Shown here piece by piece: positions 5,376-10,155 of a stretch of 10,155 nucleotides of DNA. Origin of the DNA: an uncultured Coriobacteriaceae bacterium (GTDB taxonomy: Bacteria > Actinomycetota > Coriobacteriia > Coriobacteriales > Eggerthellaceae); the NCBI GenBank assembly GCA_900550055.1, contig URQU01000059.1, positions 1 through 10,155 on the forward strand, given 5' to 3'. Made by a program: the position numbers and the translations under genes. The notes beneath the pieces were generated by a model. The model made no database searches, was not told the DNA's origin, and saw only the letters and a program-made list of their open reading frames with translations. Numbering within the stretch: the first letter of the stretch is position 1; the number at the start of each line of letters is the position of its first letter.

Positions 5376-7262
5376 CTAAAGCCCGAATTCCTCTTGAAGC
5401 AACCTTGCGAAATCGGCTTCAGGTTCGGCGGCTTTCGTCAACAGCTCGTCTTTGCAATCGCGGCTTAGGCGCTTGAAGCGGTATTCTGCGCTCATGGCAT
5501 CGTGCTTGGTGGCGAATTCGGCTACGGCCAGCAGGTTCAGCGGCCCGCGCCCACGCGTGTACTTCGCGCCTGTGCCCGCTTGATGCGCGGCGAATCGCGC
5601 CTGCACGTCAGGGGAGTACCCGGTGTACAGGCTGCCATCGGCGCACTCGATCACGTACATGAAATGCTGCTTGTTCGTTGCGGGTCTCGCATTGCCTTGA
5701 TGTTCGCTTGCTGATGTATCCGACGCTTCCGCGCTCGATATCTCGTCGTCTCGCGGGGATGCGGAGCGTCCGATTGCTTCTTCGGCGGCATCCGCTTCCG
5801 GCGTATCTGCGCCTTCCGAGACTCCGGCGTGCACATTTGCGGCGCCGTCGCTCCGAATTCGGGCTTCATCGTCTCGCGCGACTGCGCAATCGTCGTCAGC
5901 AAGCTCTTTCCCCAGCTCGGCGGCAAGCTTCGGCAGCAAATTCGCCATCGTGGCATCGATAGCGTTCTTTTTCAGCTGGCACTCCCAGATCACGTGCACG
6001 CGCCAGCCCATCTCTTCAAGTTTGCGGACGTTCTCTGCGTCGCGCTCCGTGTTTCGCGCGAATTTCGCTTCCCAATACTCCGTGTTCTTCTTCGGCGTGC
6101 TCGGCTTGCAATGTGGGCAGCGATGCCAAAAACAACCCCGCACTTCCAGAGCAACGCGTTTGCCCGGCCAAGCGATATCGGGATGCCCGGGCACCTTCCA
6201 CTGCAGCCGATAACCCGTCAGCCCCGCTTTCCGCAAGCGTTCGCGCACCAGCAGCTCGGGCTTCGTGTTCGCCCGCTTGTTGCCCTGCATGCTTTTGTGT
6301 ACCGCATAATTCGATGCAGGTGGGGAAGGGACGCGTACGGTGACGATTTCAACGCAGCTTTCGCCTGTTGTTCCGGCTATCGCGTTGACGGCTGTCGCCT
6401 CATCCTTCAACGCCCATGCTGATGCGCTTTTCGCTGTGCCGCCAGTTGCTGAAGGGGCCGGCGTCCCGGTTGCGGCATCATCCGAGCGGGCGGCTTGGTG
6501 CTCGCCATCTGTCTCATTTGCGTTTGCTGCCGCAACGTCCGTCTCCGTGCTAGCCGGCAACTTCGCAGCCTTGCCGACGGCGAAGTCGCTCGCATGCCCG
6601 TCGTCCGCCCTATTCACGCTCGACCGCTTCGCCACCTGGGCTTTCGCCGTCACGAACCCGCGCTTCACGCTGCTCGGCGACGGGACTTCGCCCAGCGCTC
6701 CGGTTTCCGCGGCCTCTAAAAGCGGCAGCAGCTCTTCTTGCCAGCGCGCGGTCAAGCGCTCCAGCTGCCAAGCCGCGTTCGCGGGGCTCGTCGAGGGCAG
6801 CACGTGCGCCGCCAGCCCCACCTGCCATTGCAGGTAGCGCTTGTATAGCCGTCCGGCTGTTCCGCCGTTGCAGATCACGGCGCCGATATGCGCCGTTTCC
6901 AGCACGCGCTCCACCTGCGCGGGCACCACGTTCTTGATGCTCGCGTCGCTCGACCCCTTGATGTCGCATGAGGCTATGACGTCCCATAAGGCGATGCCGT
7001 GCTCAAGCAGCATCCGTTTCTTCGCCGTAATCGACTCCTCAAGCGTCAAGGGCCGTCCGTCGTCGCTCGATCCGCCCTCGTTTTGCGGCACAGATTCGCC
7101 CAGGCACGCAGCCATCACGCGCCAAAAGCGGTTTTGCGGGTTGCCATAGTAAAAGGCGTTCTCGCGCGAGAGGACCGAGGGAAACGACCCCAGCACCAAA
7201 ATTCGCGAATGCTCGTCGAACACAGGCTCAAACCCATGCGATATATGTTGGTAACTTGCCAT
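5376..7262 (-). CDS. Fusion: hypoxanthine/uracil-DNA glycosylase - Vsr endonuclease - GIY-YIG nuclease
   Basis: A 628-residue protein in one uninterrupted frame with three separable DNA-repair domains. Residues 8-182 match DNA-deoxyinosine (hypoxanthine) glycosylases of the uracil-glycosylase superfamily: LGSFPSVLSRENAFYYG then NPQNRFW (24-47), IALWDVIASCDIKGSSDASI (90-109) and LPSTSPANA (155-163). Residues about 324-432 match Vsr, the T:G-mismatch nicking endonuclease: NTKPELLV (E336), PGHPD (D362, aligning with the catalytic Asp), RGCFWH (C377, H380), NTERD (D408) and VIWECQL (C428, aligning with a zinc ligand). Residues 534-608 are a small GIY-YIG nuclease: MYVIECADGSLYTGYSPDV, R556, GAKYTRGRGP and AEYRFKRLS (E593). 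Linkers 183-323 and 450-530 are Ala/Asp/Glu/Ser-rich and probably disordered. These domains are normally separate proteins. Joint repair of deaminated bases is inferred. The start has no ribosome site; TATACT six bases upstream suggests a leaderless mRNA. Confidence 0.9.
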   Translation of the reverse strand: MASYQHISHGFEPVFDEHSRILVLGSFPSVLSRENAFYYGNPQNRFWRVMAACLGESVPQNEGGSSDDGRPLTLEESITAKKRMLLEHGIALWDVIASCDIKGSSDASIKNVVPAQVERVLETAHIGAVICNGGTAGRLYKRYLQWQVGLAAHVLPSTSPANAAWQLERLTARWQEELLPLLEAAETGALGEVPSPSSVKRGFVTAKAQVAKRSSVNRADDGHASDFAVGKAAKLPASTETDVAAANANETDGEHQAARSDDAATGTPAPSATGGTAKSASAWALKDEATAVNAIAGTTGESCVEIVTVRVPSPPASNYAVHKSMQGNKRANTKPELLVRERLRKAGLTGYRLQWKVPGHPDIAWPGKRVALEVRGCFWHRCPHCKPSTPKKNTEYWEAKFARNTERDAENVRKLEEMGWRVHVIWECQLKKNAIDATMANLLPKLAAELGKELADDDCAVARDDEARIRSDGAANVHAGVSEGADTPEADAAEEAIGRSASPRDDEISSAEASDTSASEHQGNARPATNKQHFMYVIECADGSLYTGYSPDVQARFAAHQAGTGAKYTRGRGPLNLLAVAEFATKHDAMSAEYRFKRLSRDCKDELLTKAAEPEADFARLLQEEFGL

Positions 7263-7268
7263 GCGCCC

Positions 7269-7274
7269 AGTATA
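7269..7274 (-). promoter_or_regulatory. -10 box giving a possible leaderless mRNA
   Basis: The minus strand reads TATACT, six bases and then ATG. A start site at the normal distance from this -10 would fall at or within a base of the A of the start codon (7262). No ribosome site precedes that ATG, which fits a leaderless transcript. No clear -35 is seen. Confidence 0.45.
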
Positions 7275-7328
7275 GCGAATAGGGGAGCGCCTCCGGCTTG
7301 TCCCCGCAACACGCCGACGATTCGCTTA

Positions 7329-7355
7329 GCCATCGATCTCGGCTAGTTCGATGGC
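7329..7355. repeat. Inverted repeat upstream of the fusion gene
   Basis: GCCATCG (7329-7335) and CGATGGC (7349-7355) are perfect 7-bp arms around 13 bases. It could be an operator, or a leader hairpin if transcription starts from the alternative -10 at 7375-7380. Confidence 0.4.
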
Positions 7356-7374
7356 GCTTGCCGGCTGGGCCGTT

Positions 7375-7380
7375 ATTATC
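7375..7380 (-). promoter_or_regulatory. Alternative -10 box upstream of the fusion gene
   Basis: The minus strand reads TGATAATAA, with GATAAT matching five of six -10 positions. It lies between GGGCC and GGCCC arms (about 7367-7385). There is no recognisable -35. It would give a leader of about 105 bases containing the 7329-7355 stem. Confidence 0.25.
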
Positions 7381-7434
7381 AGGCCCGCCCTTTTATCGCG
7401 CCGACAGCGCTTGTGGGCACGCTGCGCGCTCCGC

Positions 7435-7459
7435 AAAAGCCGTCGCGTTCGCGGCTCTT
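7435..7459 (-). terminator. Terminator of the CDF gene, overlapping its stop
   Basis: On the minus strand AAGAGCCG (7459-7452) pairs with CGGCTTTT (7442-7435), eight pairs with one G-U, around a 9-base loop. The stem starts within the TAA stop codon and ends in TTTT, the best U-run of any hairpin in the window. Confidence 0.6.
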
Positions 7460-8384
7460 ACGCGGGATTCTCGTGGATCATGATGTGCTTCACGGTGGGG
7501 AAGCTCTGCTCGACGGCATCGTGGGCGCGCTCTGCTATCGCGTGGGCATCTACCAGCCGCAGCTGCCCATCAACGGCTATCTCGGCGTCCACATATACCT
7601 TGTTGCCGAATTTGCGCGTGCGCAGCGCGTCGATGCGCATCACCCCGTCCTGCGCCAGGATGCAATCGCGCACCTCGAGCTCGAACGTGGGCGCGCAAGG
7701 CGTGTCGGTCACTTTATCCACCGCATCGCGCAGCACCTCGAAGGCCACTTTGAAGATGATCAGGCAGATGACGATGGACGCCAGCGGGTCGCACACGCCC
7801 CAGCCGAGCATGGCGCCGCCGATGCCCGCAAGGGCGCCCACCGACGACAGCGCATCCGAGCGGTGATGCCAGGCGTCGGCCATGAACGCGTCGGAGTTCA
7901 TGATGCGCGCCCAGTGTCGCGTGTACCAGAACATGCCCTCCTTCGCGACGATGCTCACTATCGCGGCGGATAGTGCCAGCCAGCTGGGCGCCGTCGCGTG
8001 CTCGTATGCGCCCGTCGCGATCGACTGGATCGAGGCGAACCCGATGCCGGCGCCCGTCGCCGCCAATATAAGGCCAAGCGCCATGGACGCCAGGCACTCG
8101 AAGCGCTCATGGCCGTAAGGGTGGCTCTCGTCCGCATCGCGCTGCGAGATCCTCACGCCCAGGAACGCGATGGCGGTGGCGAACACGTCGGACAGCGAGT
8201 GCACGGCGTCCGAAACCATGGCCGTCGAGTTGCCGAATATGCCTGCGAACAATTTGAACGCCGACAGCGCTACGTTGCCGCTTACTCCCACAATTGCAAG
8301 TTTGTTCGCGATGCGCTTCTCATCAAGCTTCGAACCGGCGGTTTTGCCCGCCGCCGTGCTGTCTGCGCGCCTTTCTGTATCCAT
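7458..8384 (-). CDS. Cation diffusion facilitator (CDF) metal efflux transporter
   Basis: A 308-residue inner-membrane CDF protein, which exports divalent metal ions (Zn2+, Mn2+, Co2+, Fe2+) in exchange for protons as a dimer. Six membrane segments are followed by a cytoplasmic metal-binding domain (about residues 225-305, ending TVKHIMIHEN). The transport site is visible: H62 and D66 in SDAVHSLSD, and H173 and D177 in ADAWHHRSD. That is an HxxxD/HxxxD set, as in Zn-type ZnT transporters, unlike the DxxxD/HxxxD of YiiP, so zinc is a mild preference (inference). SHPYGHERFE after helix 3 is a further family hallmark. The start at 8384 has AGGAGG nine bases upstream; a longer frame to 8591 adds 69 basic, non-conserved residues and crosses the promoter, so it is rejected. 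It is transcribed alone, with its own promoter and terminator. Confidence 0.93.
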   Translation of the reverse strand: MDTERRADSTAAGKTAGSKLDEKRIANKLAIVGVSGNVALSAFKLFAGIFGNSTAMVSDAVHSLSDVFATAIAFLGVRISQRDADESHPYGHERFECLASMALGLILAATGAGIGFASIQSIATGAYEHATAPSWLALSAAIVSIVAKEGMFWYTRHWARIMNSDAFMADAWHHRSDALSSVGALAGIGGAMLGWGVCDPLASIVICLIIFKVAFEVLRDAVDKVTDTPCAPTFELEVRDCILAQDGVMRIDALRTRKFGNKVYVDAEIAVDGQLRLVDAHAIAERAHDAVEQSFPTVKHIMIHENPA

Positions 8385-8405
8385 GATGCCGATCCTCCTG
8401 CATCG

Positions 8406-8441
8406 CTTGCCGCACGGTCTTCCAGCTCGCCGGGCGGCAAG
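8406..8441 (-). promoter_or_regulatory. 5'-leader hairpin of the CDF gene
   Basis: On the minus strand CTTGCCGC (8441-8434) pairs perfectly with GCGGCAAG (8413-8406) across a 20-base loop. It ends seven bases before the AGGAGG ribosome site (8399-8394), within the predicted 70-base leader, where it could affect translation. It does not resemble a metal riboswitch I know. Confidence 0.4.
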
Positions 8442-8460
8442 GCGCTTTTGAAATAAACCC

Positions 8461-8489
8461 ATACTAAGCACGCGCACCGGGTATGTCAT
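8461..8489 (-). promoter_or_regulatory. Sigma70-type promoter for the CDF gene
   Basis: On the minus strand ATGACA (8489-8484), a 17-base spacer and TAGTAT (8466-8461) make the best -35/-10 pair in the window. Transcription would begin near 8454. Confidence 0.6.
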
Positions 8490-8752
8490 CGGTGACTTGC
8501 GATTCGCGAGATTTTTCAACAATAGAAGACAAGTTCTGGGCGGTTTTTTGCGCAGAAGCGGGCGAAAACAGCGCCCGGCTCTCTGCTTCACGCGGTCGTC
8601 GGCGCCGGCACCTGATCTGGAAGACTCGCCCGGGAACGCTGCTCCATTTCGCCCGCCGACCCTCTAACCAGAAGCCCGGCCGCGTCAACCCCTTGTTGCG
8701 AAAGTGTCGTGAAACCTATGCGTTTGACGCCCCTTTCGCCGAAATCCGCATC

Positions 8753-8771
8753 GTTTTCGATGGTGGAAAAC
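8753..8771. repeat. Dyad GTTTTC-N7-GAAAAC, copy 1
   Basis: GTTTTC (8753-8758) and GAAAAC (8766-8771) flank a 7-base spacer. The 12-mer ATGGTGGAAAAC (8760-8771) recurs exactly at 8842-8853. Confidence 0.5.
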
Positions 8772-8830
8772 CACTGCCGAAATCGCCTCCGAAAAATGCC
8801 GCTTTACGAATGGCGACCGGGGGTTTCGCG

Positions 8831-8853
8831 GTTTTCCAGCCATGGTGGAAAAC
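8831..8853. repeat. Dyad GTTTTCCA-N7-TGGAAAAC, copy 2
   Basis: GTTTTCCA (8831-8838) and TGGAAAAC (8846-8853) are perfect 8-bp arms around a 7-base spacer, sharing spacer length and the ATGGTGGAAAAC 12-mer with copy 1. It lies 41 bases before the NrdR box, so either a second regulator's operator or a degenerate repeat unit. Confidence 0.55.
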
Positions 8854-8893
8854 AACCCCATACCCCCATCCATGGATTTTTCAGCGGAATAAA

Positions 8894-8909
8894 ACACAAT
8901 ATCTTGGGG
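8894..8909. promoter_or_regulatory. Probable NrdR box upstream of nrdD
   Basis: ACACAATATCTTGGGG matches 13 of 16 positions of the NrdR-box consensus acaCwAtATaTwGtgt; only the distal half deviates. NrdR is the ATP/dATP-sensing repressor of ribonucleotide reductase operons. The site overlaps the -35 region of the predicted nrdD promoter, as expected for repression. NrdR boxes usually come in pairs; a convincing second copy was not found nearby. Confidence 0.5.
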
Positions 8910-8919
8910 CGAAATAGCG

Positions 8920-8925
8920 TATGAT
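8920..8925 (+). promoter_or_regulatory. -10 box of the nrdD promoter
   Basis: TATGAT matches five of six consensus -10 positions. The -35 region is poor (CAATAT at 17-base spacing, inside the NrdR box). The predicted leader is about 158 bases. Confidence 0.45.
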
Positions 8926-8964
8926 AGGGACACCGACCAAGCGACCCGAACGCACCGAGGTCGC

Positions 8965-9060
8965 AAATTTTCATGAAATTTCCGAACGCGCAGGTCATGC
9001 CCTGTGTGGCCTTTTGCGCTCGGATGAAGGTAATCCGCAAGGCGCCCGCCAGGCACCTTG
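8965..9060 (+). promoter_or_regulatory. Structured nrdD leader
   Basis: Three dyads lie in the 5' leader: AAATTT-TCATG-AAATTT (8965-8981), CGGAT-N7-ATCCG (9021-9037), and CAAGG (9038-9042) with CCTTG (9056-9060), the last enclosing an inner GCC/GGC stem. The last two abut and end about 28 bases before the start codon. I see no B12-box or other known riboswitch signature, so the role is unknown. Confidence 0.35.
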
Positions 9061-9088
9061 CGCGAGAAGCAAGAAGGGTGTGAGCGGC

Positions 9089-10155
9089 ATGAAGATCATC
9101 AAGCGCAGCGGCTCCGAGGCGACGTTCGACATCAACAAGATCGTCAACGCCATCAAGGGTGCCAACGGGGACGTCGTTCCCGAGGAGCGCCTGACCGAAG
9201 ACCAGATCGCGCTGGCGGCGCACAGCGTCGAGTGGCTCTGCAGCCGCTCGGGCCATACCGTGTCCGTGGAAGAGGTCCAGGACATGGTCGAGAACCAGAT
9301 CATGGCGCAGGGCCGTTACTCCGTCGCGCGCAAGTACATCATCTATCGCTACAACCAAACGCTCAAGCGCCAGTCCAACACCACCGACGACAAGATTCTG
9401 TCGCTCATCGAGTGCAACAACGAGGAAGCCAAGCAGGAGAACTCGAACAAGAATCCCACGGTCAACTCCGTACAGCGCGACTACATGGCAGGCGAGGTTT
9501 CCAAGGACATCACCATGCGCCTGCTCCTGCCGGCCGACGTGGTGGAAGCCCACAACGAGGGCATCATCCACTTCCACGACTCCGACTACTTCGCGCAGCA
9601 CATGCACAACTGCGACTTGGTCAACCTGGAGGACATGCTGCAAAACGGCACCGTCATCTCCGGCACGCTCATCGAGCGCCCGCACAGCTTCTCCACCGCG
9701 TGCAACATCGCCACGCAGATCATCGCCCAGGTGGCCAGCTGCCAGTACGGCGGCCAGTCCATCTCCCTCACGCACCTCGCGCCCTTCGTGGACGTCTCGC
9801 GCAAGAAGATCCGCCGCCAGGTCTACGCCGAGATGGAGGCCATCGACGCCCACCCCGGCGAGGAGAAGATCAACCAGATCGTCGAGAAGCGCCTGCGCGA
9901 GGAGGTCTCCCGCGGCGTCCAGACCATCCAGTACCAGGTGGTCACCCTCATGACCACCAACGGCCAGGCCCCCTTCATCACCGTCTTCATGTACCTCAAC
10001 GAGGCCCGCAACGAGCAGGAGAAGAAGGACCTCGCCCTGTGCATCGAGGAGATGCTGCGCCAGCGCTACCAGGGCGTGAAGAACGAGGCCGGCGTGTGGA
10101 TCACCCCCGCCTTCCCCAAGCTCATCTACGTGCTGGAGGAGGACAACGTCGACGA
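9089..10155 (+). CDS. nrdD: Anaerobic ribonucleoside-triphosphate reductase, 5' part (runs off window)
   Basis: The first 355 codons of the class III (oxygen-sensitive, glycyl-radical) ribonucleotide reductase, which makes deoxyribonucleotides from NTPs in the cytoplasm. Residues 1-92 are an ATP-cone, the dATP/ATP allosteric domain (MKIIKRSGSEATFDINKIVNA, then GRYSVARKYIIYRYN). The catalytic domain follows with EGIIHFHDSDYF and HMHNCDL (160-177; C175 probably corresponds to the conserved first active-site Cys), FSTACNIATQII, YGGQSISLTHLAPFVDVSR and TTNGQAPFITVFMYLNEA. Complete NrdD proteins are roughly 600-800 residues, so the glycyl-radical C-terminus and a probable nrdG activase lie beyond 10155. 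ATG 9089 is preceded by AAGGG (9074-9078), about ten bases away. Third codon positions are almost all G/C, stronger than in the neighbours, as in highly expressed core genes. Confidence 0.96.
   Translation, partial: MKIIKRSGSEATFDINKIVNAIKGANGDVVPEERLTEDQIALAAHSVEWLCSRSGHTVSVEEVQDMVENQIMAQGRYSVARKYIIYRYNQTLKRQSNTTDDKILSLIECNNEEAKQENSNKNPTVNSVQRDYMAGEVSKDITMRLLLPADVVEAHNEGIIHFHDSDYFAQHMHNCDLVNLEDMLQNGTVISGTLIERPHSFSTACNIATQIIAQVASCQYGGQSISLTHLAPFVDVSRKKIRRQVYAEMEAIDAHPGEEKINQIVEKRLREEVSRGVQTIQYQVVTLMTTNGQAPFITVFMYLNEARNEQEKKDLALCIEEMLRQRYQGVKNEAGVWITPAFPKLIYVLEEDNVD

Larger units (their letters stand above)
8490..8893. other. Long intergenic region, no gene seen
   Basis: This 404-base stretch between the CDF promoter and the NrdR box holds no convincing gene. 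It contains T/A runs (GGTTTTTTG near 8542-8550), a bulged stem at about 8557-8580 (AGCGGGCG with CGCCCGGCT), two related dyads at 8753-8771 and 8831-8853, and the palindrome ATCCATGGAT at 8868-8877. Open frames exist on both strands but are Arg/Pro-rich, lack ribosome sites and show no domains. Its texture differs from the flanking genes and could be a dispersed intergenic repeat. Confidence 0.5.

Noticed and set aside
8385..8591. 69-residue N-terminal extension of the CDF protein
   Set aside because: It is basic and unlike CDF N-termini, crosses the best promoter in the window, and the start at 8384 has its own AGGAGG.
8483..8917. 144-codon plus-strand frame before nrdD
   Set aside because: It is Arg/Pro-rich and covers the CDF -35, both dyads and the NrdR box; no sign of coding.
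8931..9088. Cobalamin riboswitch in the nrdD leader
   Set aside because: GC-rich stems are present but no B12-box core was found, and class III reductases do not need B12.
8804..9853. 349-codon open frame antisense to nrdD
   Set aside because: It mirrors the strongly G/C-ending codons of nrdD; the translation is Val/Leu/Asp/His-rich with no domain, and nrdD is certain.

Overview
The window is GC-rich, densely coded on both strands, and carries an oxygen-independent (class III) ribonucleotide reductase gene with very strong G/C-ending codon bias. Together with the regulators, transporters and leaderless-looking promoter, this suggests a strictly anaerobic, high-GC actinobacterium, most likely a gut Coriobacteriia/Eggerthellaceae member. 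That placement is inference from style and gene content. No rRNA, tRNA, CRISPR array, insertion sequence or phage gene was seen.

Layout. 1-1500: a near-palindromic 35-bp operator-like site, then a MATE multidrug efflux gene (+) ending in a shared hairpin. 1513-3402: two minus-strand genes, an XRE-HTH / zinc-ribbon / TipAS-type drug-sensing regulator convergent with the MATE gene, and upstream of it an EamA (DMT) transporter. 3403-5088: a promoter-bearing spacer, a SAM-dependent methyltransferase gene broken by a frameshift after codon 22, and a MerR-family regulator, each followed by a strong hairpin. 5089-7262: a non-coding spacer and a 628-residue minus-strand gene that joins three DNA-repair/nuclease modules. 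7263-8489: a cation diffusion facilitator gene (-) with a good promoter and a structured leader. 8490-10155: a 600-bp spacer with paired GTTTTC/GAAAAC dyads and a probable NrdR box, then the 5' part of nrdD, which runs off the window.

How the genes may work together. The MATE exporter and the TipAS regulator form a plausible drug-sensing and efflux neighbourhood, though no direct control is shown. The most unusual item is the fusion of a hypoxanthine/uracil-DNA-glycosylase-like domain, a Vsr (very short patch repair) endonuclease domain and a GIY-YIG nuclease domain, separated by long Ala/Asp/Glu/Ser-rich linkers. All three act on damaged or mismatched DNA in their families, so a single-polypeptide deamination-repair machine is the leading hypothesis. 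No cytosine methyltransferase, the usual Vsr partner, lies in the window. Several 3' ends carry strong stems with no U-tract, which suggests that U-tract-poor terminators are normal in this genome.
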